From NCBI GenBank assembly GCA_964528035.1, contig CAZGQY010000086.1, positions 1-16,945 of the forward strand: DNA of 16,945 nt, written 5' to 3'. The position numbers were made by a program, and so were the translations under genes. A model generated the notes under the pieces. That model did not search any database, was not told the DNA's origin, and saw nothing but the letters and a program-made list of their open reading frames with translations. The DNA is from CAZGQY01 sp964528035. GTDB lineage: Bacteria; Pseudomonadota; Gammaproteobacteria; Methylococcales; UBA1147. Below, piece by piece: positions 1 to 6,427 of the stretch. Numbering within the stretch: the stretch's first letter is position 1; each line of letters starts with the position of its first letter.

Positions 1-2
1 CT

Positions 3-245
3 ATGCCTGTTGAAAGTGGCAAGGCTATGGAGCCGGATGAACCGGAAATTACCATTAGACGCCGTGGTAATAAAACCATTCAGGAGTACCGTGTCAATGG
101 TGAACTCTATATGGTTAAGATCGTACCTGATATCGGTCCAGCGTATTATCTGATGGACAGCAATGGAGACGGTAATATGGATGTTCGACACAGTACCCTA
201 CAAAAGGGTATTAAAGTACCACAGTGGGTGCTGTTTAGTTGGTGA
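3..245 (+). CDS. DUF2782 family protein, 5' end probably outside the window
   Basis: This small protein carries the DUF2782 signature: an EITIRRRG strand, then EYRVNGELYMVKIVP, a YYLMDSNGDG turn and the closing KVPQWVLFSW, ending in TGA. Family members are small exported proteins of unknown function that I recall lying near polA and thrB in pseudomonads. They normally begin with a signal peptide, but the visible 80 residues start directly with polar sequence. The reading frame stays open to the window edge, so the ATG at base 3 is probably internal. No function can be assigned. The family call is firm and the true start is unknown. Confidence 0.8.
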   Translation: MPVESGKAMEPDEPEITIRRRGNKTIQEYRVNGELYMVKIVPDIGPAYYLMDSNGDGNMDVRHSTLQKGIKVPQWVLFSW

Positions 246-300
246 ACCCCAGAAAAATAATTTTTACTTGAATACCTGTCTCAACGGGTGGCATTAAAAC

Positions 301-789
301 GTGAAAATTAGGTGCCCAACCGGTTTCGTCCGTGATCTCAATGTTCCCGGGTTAGTCTTATTGTCGTTGATGGTCATATTATCGGTTTGCTATGCGGCAG
401 ACCCTGTAAAACAAGGAATTCTTATGCCTGTAGACCTTCTACCCCCCTGTCCGGATTCGCCCAACTGTGTTTCAAGCCAGGCGGAAGACTCTGCTCATCA
501 TGTACCGGCATTGTCTTATAGTGGTACAGGTGAAAAAGCATTTAGCCGTTTAGAGGGAATAATTCTGGCTTTTCCACGTACCCGCATACTGAAACAAACC
601 GACGTATATATTCATGCGGAATTTCGAACCCGATGGTTGAATTTTAAAGACGATGTTGAAGCTATACTCGATGAAAAATCAAAAACCATCCAAATTCGTT
701 CTGCTTCCCGTGTTGGACATAGTGATTTTGGTACCAATCGACGGCGGGTTGAATCCATACGTAAAGAAATGAACAAAAATGAGTTTTGA
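301..789 (+). CDS. DUF1499 domain exported protein
   Basis: The 162-residue product begins at a GTG. Residues about 15-31 form a hydrophobic signal segment ending VCYAA, with likely Sec cleavage near residue 32. The residue before Cys30 is Val, so this is not a convincing lipobox. The mature part has the DUF1499 hallmarks: CPDSPNCVSS at residues 50-59, then a PRTRI strand, an HAEFRTRW motif, DDVEAILD and a closing IRSASRVGHSDFGTNRRRVE. Family members are small, often exported proteins without an assigned biochemical role. The gene follows the DUF2782 gene after 55 bases on the same strand, and could be co-transcribed with it. No clear Shine-Dalgarno precedes the GTG, so the start is the uncertain part. 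Confidence 0.82.
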   Translation: MKIRCPTGFVRDLNVPGLVLLSLMVILSVCYAADPVKQGILMPVDLLPPCPDSPNCVSSQAEDSAHHVPALSYSGTGEKAFSRLEGIILAFPRTRILKQTDVYIHAEFRTRWLNFKDDVEAILDEKSKTIQIRSASRVGHSDFGTNRRRVESIRKEMNKNEF

Positions 790-877
790 GGTTAAGTGTT
801 TCGTTAGCGAACATTTATGCTGCTTTCATTCGCGAATTTTAGAAAATTGTGAGGGCTCGCTAAGTTGTCACTTGCCT

Positions 878-1765
878 TTATGTTAATTCTGATAATAACT
901 TTTGTATCATGGATTGCGATTGCTTCAAGTAGCTATCGCCGAAAAGATTTAAATGATTCAGAATATGATAGAGATTGTATAAAGTTTTTCTGACTGAATA
1001 TCCTTGATCCAAAGGGTAGGCATGGTGATAGGCCCTATAAAAAGCATCATCAAAGCCTCCAAACAATTCGCTCATTGCGAGGTCGCATTCGCGATCTCCA
1101 TAGTAGCAGGCAGGATCAAAGATTACTGGGTGGCCGCAGTCGTCGGTTGCAGAATTTCCGGCCCACAGATCGCCATGTAATAAAGATTTTTCAGGGGTGT
1201 AGTTGCTAAATAATGCTGCGAGTTTTTCTGATAACATAAATCCATCATCGATCCAGTCTCCGTGAATTCCGTTCGTTATGGCCAGGTTTAATTGTGGCTG
1301 CAGGCGGTTATTACGCCAGAAGGTTACCCAGTCCTGTTCTGGGTCGTTCAATTGTGGAGTGGAGCCAATCGTATTGTTTTGCAGCCAGCCGTAGTATTCG
1401 TGTGGATTTCGATGCATTGCGGCAAGCTGCTCTCCTAATGCAGCGCTGGAAGTAGCTGAGAAATTATTCAAACACAGGTATTCCATAATAAGAAACGAGC
1501 ATTGTTTTGATTTTCCTGAGACTTTGGGTGTTGGTACCCTGACGGTATTGCTTGCGGAGATTTCTTTAAGTCCTTCTGCCTCTGAGTTAAACATTTCAAT
1601 GAATTCGGTCGTGTTTATCTTTACAAAATATTGCTGATTACCTCCATGTATCTTAAACGCTTTGTTGATACATCCTCCGGATACACTGGATTTCGATTCG
1701 ATTCGGAAGCCGCTACCGATCGAATGCTCTATATTTGTCCATACATCGTCCTCGTTCGTCATCAT
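878..1765 (-). CDS. Fructosamine kinase / ketosamine-3-kinase family protein
   Basis: The protein has the aminoglycoside-phosphotransferase-like kinase fold of the fructosamine kinase family. An N-terminal GGCINKAFKI glycine loop is followed by YFVKIN, which supplies the ATP-binding lysine. LIMEYL is the hinge, LLHGDLWAGN near residues 195-204 is the catalytic loop, and VIFDPACYYGDRE holds the metal-binding aspartate. The family phosphorylates ketoamines formed by protein glycation, so that they decompose and the amine is repaired. I chose the ATG at 1765 because AAGG lies 7 bases upstream. An in-frame ATG at 1789 would add 8 residues but has no ribosome site. At about 295 residues it has the usual length. 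It stands alone on the minus strand. Catalytic residues look intact, but the substrate is inferred from family only. Confidence 0.88.
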   Translation of the reverse strand: MMTNEDDVWTNIEHSIGSGFRIESKSSVSGGCINKAFKIHGGNQQYFVKINTTEFIEMFNSEAEGLKEISASNTVRVPTPKVSGKSKQCSFLIMEYLCLNNFSATSSAALGEQLAAMHRNPHEYYGWLQNNTIGSTPQLNDPEQDWVTFWRNNRLQPQLNLAITNGIHGDWIDDGFMLSEKLAALFSNYTPEKSLLHGDLWAGNSATDDCGHPVIFDPACYYGDRECDLAMSELFGGFDDAFYRAYHHAYPLDQGYSVRKTLYNLYHILNHLNLFGDSYLKQSQSMIQKLLSELT

Positions 1766-1993
1766 TTCACAGCCTTGTAGGTGAACCATGAATTATCGAT
1801 TAGAATATCCGCATACTCGTACTCCATCAATCTAATATTGACGGTTATCTCAAGCCGATAAGTAGTCATTTGTGTCGTTGCACTCACTTGAATTAGCCCA
1901 CTAGTCCTGCGATCGTGCGCCTAGCAACTGACTGCTTCTCGACTCGTTCTACCCATCAATACAAAGTTGAAGGAGTACTTGGAGCTCGGTACG

Positions 1994-2041
1994 ATGAATT
2001 TTGAAAAACTCGTTTATTCCATAAGTAACGATCAAGCCTGA
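1994..2041 (+). CDS. Possible 15-codon leader peptide before lptM
   Basis: A short reading frame, MNFEKLVYSISNDQA and then TGA, starts at an ATG with GGAG 9 bases upstream. It stops 5 bases before the lptM start, and lptM has no obvious ribosome site of its own. This arrangement would allow translational coupling. There is no attenuator-like hairpin or run of a regulatory codon (only one Lys), and the frame is short enough to be chance. Nothing else coding was seen in 1790-2046. Confidence 0.2.
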   Translation: MNFEKLVYSISNDQA

Positions 2042-2046
2042 AAACC

Positions 2047-2244
2047 ATGAAAATAAGCACCTATACAACACTTTCGGTACTTTTATGCTTTTTAATTGCA
2101 GGGTGTGGACAAATCGGTCCACTTTACTTGCCTAAACCGAATGCGCCACCGCAATCCAGTGTTCCCAAGAAATCTACTGGTGAACAGGAAACTCTTGAGG
2201 AAAGGGCTCCTGCCAACGAAAATCCACCGGATACCCGATACTAA
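2047..2244 (+). CDS. lptM: LptM (YifL) LPS-transport-associated lipoprotein
   Basis: This 65-residue lipoprotein has a signal segment ending in the lipobox LIAGC, with Cys20 as the lipidated residue. Directly after it comes the family signature CGQIGPLYLP. The remainder is low-complexity, rich in Pro and charged residues, as in other members. LptM (formerly YifL/LppL) is an outer-membrane lipoprotein that associates with the LptD/LptE translocon and assists correct LptD maturation. It sits 4 bases upstream of lysA, the typical gammaproteobacterial order. No strong Shine-Dalgarno precedes its ATG. Confidence 0.9.
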   Translation: MKISTYTTLSVLLCFLIAGCGQIGPLYLPKPNAPPQSSVPKKSTGEQETLEERAPANENPPDTRY

Positions 2245-2248
2245 ACAG

Positions 2249-3496
2249 ATGGACTATTTCAATTACAAAAACGATGCATTATTTGCTGAACAGGTTTCTA
2301 TGACCGAAATTGCGAGTCACTTCGGAACTCCTTGTTATGTGTATTCAAAAGCGACGCTGGAACGGCATTGGCATGCTTTTAATGATGCATTTGGAAATTA
2401 TCCGCATTTGATATGTTATGCAGTAAAGGCTAATTCAAATTTGGCTGTACTGAATGTTTTAGCTCAACTAGGCTCCGGTTTCGATATTGTTTCTGTTGGA
2501 GAACTGGAAAGAGTATTGGAAGCGGGCGGTTTACCTGAAAACATTGTTTTTTCCGGGGTGGGTAAACGTTCAGACGAGCTTTTACGTGCGCTGGAAGTAG
2601 GCATCCGTTGCTTTAATATTGAAGTTCAGGAAGAGTTGTTCAGGTTGGATCGGTTGGCGGCGTCGTTGAATTGTAAAGCTCCCGTGTCTATCCGAGTCAA
2701 TCCGGATGTTGATGCTCATACTCATCCTTATATTGCGACCGGTTTAAAAGGCAATAAATTTGGTATCGATATTCGTGACGCGACCCAGGTTTACCGGCAG
2801 GCATCGCAACTTAAGAATATTGAAGTCAAGGGTATCGATTGTCATATTGGTTCACAACTCACCGATGTTGCCCCGTTCATTGATGCTTTACAGCGAGTCC
2901 TGAATCTTGTCGATTCTCTGGCGGAGCTGAATATTCCGATTCAGCATATCGATATTGGTGGTGGTCTGGGTATTCGTTACAAAGATGAAGTGCCGCCAGA
3001 ACCGGGTGATTACGCTAGATCGTTATTCGATCAGCTGGGTCAGAGGAAACTAGAGGTTTTATTGGAACCGGGAAGGGCCATTGCCGGTAACTCGGGAATA
3101 TTGCTAACCCAGGTTGAATACCTGAAACCTACTAGAGACAAGCAGTTTGCAATTGTTGACTCTGCAATGAACGACCTGATTCGTCCCTCTTTGTATGACG
3201 CATGGCAGGAAATAATTCCCGTCAATAAAAATAGTCCTGCAACTGAGTGTTGTTATGACATTGTTGGTCCCGTGTGTGAGACCGGCGATTTCCTCGGCAA
3301 GGCACGCACATTGAAGATCAGTGAAGGTGACTTACTGGCGATTCGTTCTGCCGGTGCTTACGGATTTACCATGAGTTCCAACTATAATTCGCGCCCCAGA
3401 GCAGCCGAAGTTATGGTAGATGGTGATCGCATGCATTTGATCAGAAAAAGGGAAAGTATTAGCAGTCTTTGGGCTGGTGAACGAGTATTGCCGTAG
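2249..3496 (+). CDS. lysA: Diaminopimelate decarboxylase
   Basis: LysA removes CO2 from meso-diaminopimelate to give lysine, the last step of lysine synthesis, using pyridoxal phosphate in the cytoplasm. The family motifs are present in order: YAVKAN with the PLP lysine at residue 60, HIGSQ at 199-203, GGGLGIRY at 237-244 (phosphate binding), LEPGRAI from residue 272, and GPVCETGD with Cys343-Glu344 (substrate contact across the dimer). The product is 415 residues, the usual length. I start it at the ATG at 2249, 4 bases after the lptM stop. A longer open frame upstream only reads through lptM out of frame. dapF, which usually follows in gammaproteobacteria, is absent; a minus-strand tRNA gene comes next instead. 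Confidence 0.97.
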   Translation: MDYFNYKNDALFAEQVSMTEIASHFGTPCYVYSKATLERHWHAFNDAFGNYPHLICYAVKANSNLAVLNVLAQLGSGFDIVSVGELERVLEAGGLPENIVFSGVGKRSDELLRALEVGIRCFNIEVQEELFRLDRLAASLNCKAPVSIRVNPDVDAHTHPYIATGLKGNKFGIDIRDATQVYRQASQLKNIEVKGIDCHIGSQLTDVAPFIDALQRVLNLVDSLAELNIPIQHIDIGGGLGIRYKDEVPPEPGDYARSLFDQLGQRKLEVLLEPGRAIAGNSGILLTQVEYLKPTRDKQFAIVDSAMNDLIRPSLYDAWQEIIPVNKNSPATECCYDIVGPVCETGDFLGKARTLKISEGDLLAIRSAGAYGFTMSSNYNSRPRAAEVMVDGDRMHLIRKRESISSLWAGERVLP

Positions 3497-3528
3497 TTTT
3501 TTGCGGAAGCACTTAAAGTAACCAAATG

Positions 3529-3600
3529 AGCGGGTGAACGGAATCGAACCGTCATCTCATGCTTGGGAAGCACGGGTAATAACCATTATACGACACCCGC
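3529..3600 (-). tRNA. tRNA-Gly (anticodon CCC)
   Basis: The minus strand folds as a full 72-base cloverleaf. The acceptor GCGGGTG pairs with CACCCGC, followed by discriminator T. The D arm contains ATAATGGTTAT. The anticodon stem CGTGC pairs with GCATG around loop TTCCCAA, giving anticodon CCC. The T arm contains GGTTCGATTCC. The 3' CCA is not encoded (CAT follows), so it must be added after transcription. The anticodon was read from the loop geometry and reads GGG glycine codons. Confidence 0.95.
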
Positions 3601-3609
3601 TTGAATTGA

Positions 3610-3638
3610 ATTCTATCGCGACGCGTGTTGCCCGGCAA
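3610..3638 (-). promoter_or_regulatory. Sigma-70 promoter of tRNA-Gly(CCC)
   Basis: On the minus strand, TTGCCG (3633-3638) and TAGAAT (3610-3615) are separated by exactly 17 bases, and the -10 box lies 9 bases before the first base of the tRNA. Both boxes are close to consensus. The region between the -10 box and the tRNA is AT-rich rather than a GC-rich stringent discriminator. Confidence 0.6.
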
Positions 3639-3732
3639 ATTGTTGAGAAATTTGGAAATACTGTTTTGGAAAATTAATCTATTGGATCCAAGGATAACAA
3701 ATTGTATTTACTCAGCGATTTTCGTAGCCAGC

Positions 3733-3829
3733 GTGCAAGGCATTGATTGTTCGGGACGCGTGAATACATCCGTGTAAGCTCTGCTGCAACGTCCTTGTTG
3801 CAGAAGCCCAAATAATCAATGCCTTGCAC
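3733..3829. repeat. Multi-hairpin palindromic repeat, copy A
   Basis: Perfect 16-bp arms (3733-3748 GTGCAAGGCATTGATT, and its complement at 3814-3829) enclose a core at 3755-3803. The core holds a TACA-TCCG-TGTA mini-hairpin and a 7-bp hairpin CTGCAAC-GTCCTT-GTTGCAG (3784-3803). The same core, with changed but still pairing stem bases, recurs at 13472-13521. Outside the arms is a further inverted pair, TTACTCAG (3708-3715) with CTGAGTAA (3847-3854). No coding capacity is seen. It probably belongs to a family of intergenic palindromic repeats; I cannot confirm copy number from this window. Confidence 0.7.
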
Positions 3830-3839
3830 CCTCAGTAAA

Positions 3840-3854
3840 TTACTCACTGAGTAA
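3840..3854. repeat. Perfect 15-bp palindrome TTACTCA-C-TGAGTAA
   Basis: Seven-base arms flank a single central C, immediately right of repeat copy A. It may be part of the repeat block or a protein-binding site; nothing more can be said. Confidence 0.45.
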
Positions 3855-3872
3855 TTGCAACAAATTTTAATT

Positions 3873-3924
3873 TTCGCTGGTTTCTTATTTGCCAGTTAAT
3901 AAACTTGCAAATAAGAAATAGCGA
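3873..3924. repeat. Long hairpin inside the intergenic element
   Basis: The stem builds from TCGCT/AGCGA at the base, through a perfect 12-bp TTTCTTATTTGC/GCAAATAAGAAA, to AGTT/AACT around an AATA loop, with only small internal mismatches. It has no U-tract on either strand, so it is not a canonical terminator. It lies within the 3688-4018 block and supports the view that the block is structured rather than decayed coding sequence. Confidence 0.6.
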
Positions 3925-4176
3925 CGAAGCATCGATCTAGGTTGAATCTATCAAGAATCTTACTGTAGATCCAATAAGAGGTTTTTTTCATAGAGATCCG
4001 TTCGCTTGTTATCCTTGGGATGCTTTAGATTCTGATAATTGTTGCGCAGCAATCTCAATGGTATAGGCTCCATCTAAGTTCGATACCTGGTCGCCTGGCT
4101 GATACGATTAGGAACATAGCATGCCTGAACTAAAATACAGGTTAGCGAATCCTTATTTAAGAAAGGAGTATAGAAA

Positions 4177-4725
4177 TTGAGAATCGCAGAGCTTAACGAT
4201 CAACTATCAGCAATTTTCACTGAGGTTGAGATGGCTCATCATAAAGCTATCAATGGTGCCGATAACAACGATCCAGAATGGCCAATTTGGTACGCTGATT
4301 ACCTGCAAGAACCCCTGTCAGAGGTTTTCCATAACCGGTTTCTTAAAAGCAGCCTTATTTATTGCTTGATGAATGCTAACTTGGAACACATCAGCGAAGC
4401 AGCAGATATTCCGTGGCAACAATTTTATTCCAGACATTTTATCGAACATTTTGCCCCTACCGATACCCCGGCAGGGGATACTCTGGTTCTTTATCACACG
4501 CCTACTTGCCCATTCTGTAGATTGGTCAGGCAAACAATCGACCTCTTAGGTATTGATGTCGAATTGAGAAATATCAATGCGGATACAGATTACCGGGATG
4601 AATTGATTGCACAGCGTCGTCGCGCCACGGTTCCGGTACTTCGTATTATGTCTTCTAATGGCGATGAGCGATGGATGCCTGAATCACGAGATATCATCAG
4701 CTACCTGAAAAAGACATATAGCTAA
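4177..4725 (+). CDS. Glutaredoxin-domain protein with an extra N-terminal domain
   Basis: Residues about 101-182 form a glutaredoxin/GST-N thioredoxin fold. VLYHTPTCPFCRLVRQ carries the active-site pair Cys111-Pro-Phe-Cys114. It is followed by a TVPVLRI cis-proline segment and SRDIISYLKKTY. Residues about 30-92 are a separate Trp-rich helical segment (PEWPIWYADYL near 34-44, then IPWQQFYSRHF) that I do not recognise as a named domain. The start is a TTG, chosen because AAGGAG (4163-4168) lies 8 bases upstream; the next ATG is 18 codons in and has no such site. The C-terminal half should perform thiol-disulfide exchange or deglutathionylation in the cytoplasm. What the N-terminal segment adds is unknown. 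It stands alone between two long intergenic stretches. Confidence 0.8.
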   Translation: MRIAELNDQLSAIFTEVEMAHHKAINGADNNDPEWPIWYADYLQEPLSEVFHNRFLKSSLIYCLMNANLEHISEAADIPWQQFYSRHFIEHFAPTDTPAGDTLVLYHTPTCPFCRLVRQTIDLLGIDVELRNINADTDYRDELIAQRRRATVPVLRIMSSNGDERWMPESRDIISYLKKTYS

Positions 4726-5216
4726 ATTTTAAAGTACTATTAAAGGCTTGGATGTAGCAGGTTACACCGTGCGTGACGTGATAAATATAAACGACCGCTT
4801 TGAGTGTTATCAAACTACTAAAGTGAAATTGATGAGCTTCCGCTCTTGGCACACTGCTGCCAATCAATAAACGAATCTCATCGATACCCGACCGTCCGCT
4901 CTTGAGCAAAATCCACCCATCGCCTTCAAGCCACTCGAATCTTGGATTAAATTGTATTTCTAACCGAAAAGAGTCCTTTTCCGTCGAGTTTCATTCAACG
5001 AAAGCGAATGTCCGCTATACGAGAGGTACTGTTGCTGCTGGCCGGAAGTTTATCAGGCACTTTCTGCACGATTAGATAGCAGATATTGCTGTTTAACAGT
5101 CGAAATAAAACTCTTGGGTCAGCTGGACTAATGAGATTTTTTATCACACCTTTTGGTGTGATCTGGATGACACAAATTCAGTGAAATAACATTAGCGTTT
5201 AAAGTCCACTGTAATC
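4726..5216. other. Gene-free stretch with degenerate CCGCT repeats
   Basis: About 490 bases without a convincing gene on either strand. A short motif recurs four times: GACCGCTTTGAG (4793-4804), TTCCGCTCTTGG (4838-4849), GTCCGCTCTTGAG (4894-4906) and GTCCGCTATACGAG (5010-5023). There is also an 8-bp hairpin, ATCACACC-TTTT-GGTGTGAT (5143-5162). Its T-run precedes the stem on the plus strand, so it is not a terminator in either direction. The stretch may be decayed repeat sequence. Confidence 0.45.
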
Positions 5217-5231
5217 GTAGCGAAACGCTAC
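5217..5231. promoter_or_regulatory. Toxin-antitoxin operator 1 (GTAGCG-AAA-CGCTAC)
   Basis: A perfect dyad with 6-base arms and a 3-base centre lies just upstream of the -35 box of the toxin-antitoxin promoter. It shares GTAGC-N5-GCTAC with the second site, and the two centres are 32 bases apart, close to three helical turns. Binding by the ParD-like antitoxin is inferred from the usual autoregulation of such operons. Confidence 0.65.
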
Positions 5232-5237
5232 ACAGTA

Positions 5238-5266
5238 TTGATAAAAACGTAGCATATCGCTACAAT
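5238..5266 (+). promoter_or_regulatory. Sigma-70 promoter of the toxin-antitoxin operon
   Basis: TTGATA (5238-5243) and TACAAT (5261-5266) are each one base from consensus and are separated by the ideal 17 bases. Transcription should begin near 5273, giving a leader of about 23 bases. Operator 2 fills the end of the spacer and runs into the -10 box, so bound repressor would block polymerase. Confidence 0.7.
5249..5263. promoter_or_regulatory. Toxin-antitoxin operator 2 (GTAGC-ATATC-GCTAC)
   Basis: This is the second copy of the GTAGC-N5-GCTAC dyad. It overlaps the spacer and the first bases of the -10 box. Together with operator 1 it fits cooperative repression by a ribbon-helix-helix antitoxin or its toxin complex. 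Confidence 0.65.
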
Positions 5267-5295
5267 AAAAACTCTTCTCGTTTCGGAGAGTTCAA

Positions 5296-5694
5296 ATGCC
5301 TAAAGGCAATCCTGTACGTCTCGATCAAGAATTGATGAGTTGTGCTGCACTTAAAGGTCAGTTGCAGCATAGAAGTGTGGCAGAGCAAATTGAATATTGG
5401 GCGGATTTGGGGCAGTTGGTCTCAAATATTATTAGTCTGGAAACTATTCTTTCAATAAGGGCCGGGCTGGCAAAGCTCAATGTGGAAGAAGTTGATGCAC
5501 AAGCAATAGATCCCGATCTAGTATTTGGAAATCTTGAAGCGAGTCGGCAAAACGGTACGCTAAAAACTGTTGTTAATAAGAGTAGTGTGCGTTATCAGAC
5601 TTCTGAGAAGTACCCCGGATTGTTAGAAAAAATTGATGAATCAGGTCGGATAGTATTTGGCCAATTTAATAATGGGGAGTTTATTCCCCGGTAG
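5296..5694 (+). CDS. ParD-like ribbon-helix-helix antitoxin
   Basis: The first 45 residues (NPVRLDQELMSCAALKGQLQ, then RSVAEQIEYWADLGQLV) match the ParD-like antitoxin family: a short DNA-contacting strand followed by two helices, as in ribbon-helix-helix proteins. The C-terminal third (YPGLLEKIDESGRIVFGQFNNGEFIPR region) is likely the toxin-binding part. The expected role is to neutralise the downstream zeta-type kinase and repress the operon through the two upstream dyads. The ATG is preceded by GGAGAG with 5 bases of spacing. The toxin gene follows after a gap of about 20 bases. At 132 residues it is longer than classical ParD, consistent with the ParD-like subgroup paired with zeta-like kinases. 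The pairing is inferred from order and family. Confidence 0.82.
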   Translation: MPKGNPVRLDQELMSCAALKGQLQHRSVAEQIEYWADLGQLVSNIISLETILSIRAGLAKLNVEEVDAQAIDPDLVFGNLEASRQNGTLKTVVNKSSVRYQTSEKYPGLLEKIDESGRIVFGQFNNGEFIPR

Positions 5695-5714
5695 TTCCAT
5701 TAAAAAACAAGGGA

Positions 5715-6305
5715 ATGGCAGTGAAAGCGCGGTCTAAACAATTATGGCTATTAGCCGGTGGTAACGGTGTGGGTAAAAGTACTTTTTACCGGGTCCAGCT
5801 TAAACCTTTGGGGTTGCCGTTTGTTAATGCAGATGTAATTGCCAGGGAATTACACCCAGATGCCCCGGAATTGTTTTCCTACGAGGCTTCAAGAATTGCT
5901 GAATCAATGAGATCCGAACTTCTTGTTGAAGGCAAAAGTTTTTGTTTTGAGACTGTTTTTTCGCACAAATCGAAAATTGATTTTGTTGCCAGTGCCAAAG
6001 CCTTTGGCTACGAAATTGTCCTTGTCTTTATTCATTTAAACCAGATTTCTCTTAACAAGGCGCGTGTGGCACAACGGGTAATTGAGGGCGGTCATTCTGT
6101 ACCCGACGATAAAATCGAGAGCCGCATTCCAAAGTTGCTTGAAAATATTAAGGTTACATTACCACTCTGTGATCATGTTCGGCTATTGGATAACTCCAGT
6201 ATTGATAATCCTTTCAAGCAGGTTGCCATGGTACGGAATGGCGATATTACAGAGCTTGAAATACCACTACCCGATTGGGCACATAAACTGATGTACACTT
6301 CGTAA
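5715..6305 (+). CDS. Zeta-type toxin (P-loop kinase)
   Basis: A Walker A loop, GGNGVGKST, sits at residues 15-23 after a hydrophobic strand. FVNADVIARELHPD and FCFETVFSHKSK follow; these are the zeta-toxin/AAA motifs that place the substrate and the catalytic acidic residue. Zeta toxins phosphorylate UDP-N-acetylglucosamine and thereby stop peptidoglycan precursor synthesis. Whether this short (196-residue) version uses the same substrate is inference. It lies directly behind the antitoxin gene. The ATG at 5715 has AAGGGA touching it, which is too close. The in-frame GTG at 5721 is 6 bases from that site and may be the real start (194 residues). No mobility gene is adjacent. Confidence 0.85.
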   Translation: MAVKARSKQLWLLAGGNGVGKSTFYRVQLKPLGLPFVNADVIARELHPDAPELFSYEASRIAESMRSELLVEGKSFCFETVFSHKSKIDFVASAKAFGYEIVLVFIHLNQISLNKARVAQRVIEGGHSVPDDKIESRIPKLLENIKVTLPLCDHVRLLDNSSIDNPFKQVAMVRNGDITELEIPLPDWAHKLMYTS

Positions 6306-6427
6306 ACTACTTGATAACAGGGCTTCTTTGAGCATCTGAATAAGCTGATGTTGGCGAGTATTGGTATCCAATGTATCATTTGGCCAGATAGCCGTTGCGA
6401 ATATTCCGTATTATCTAAAGGATTACT

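Larger units (their letters stand above)
3688..4018. mobile_element. Candidate non-autonomous (MITE-like) element, 331 bp
   Basis: The block is bounded by perfect 13-bp terminal inverted repeats, CCAAGGATAACAA (3688-3700) and TTGTTATCCTTGG (4006-4018). On the outside it is flanked by the same 3 bases, GAT (3685-3687 and 4019-4021), as a target duplication would be. It has no reading frame of note and contains several nested palindromes. The size, ends and lack of coding fit a miniature inverted-repeat element, but no transposase family was recognised and 3 bases of flanking repeat could be chance. An additional 9-bp inverted pair, TATTGGATC (3680-3688) and GATCCAATA (3968-3976), overlaps the left end. 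Confidence 0.4.

Noticed and set aside
1790..2046. Lysine riboswitch upstream of lptM-lysA
   Set aside because: No conserved lysine-riboswitch sequence blocks or long multi-helix fold could be found in this 257-base stretch.
2096..2248. Upstream extension of lysA to 466 residues
   Set aside because: The extra part is the lptM sequence read in another frame. LysA homology starts at the ATG at 2249.
5143..5162. Hairpin ATCACACC-TTTT-GGTGTGAT as a terminator
   Set aside because: The T-run lies before the stem on the plus strand and A-runs follow on the minus strand; neither direction gives a Rho-independent terminator.
5270..5292. An 8-bp hairpin (AACTCTTC with GGAGAGTT) that would hide the antitoxin ribosome site
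   Set aside because: The predicted transcript start near 5273 removes the outer bases of the 5' arm, leaving a weak stem; a regulatory role is not supported.
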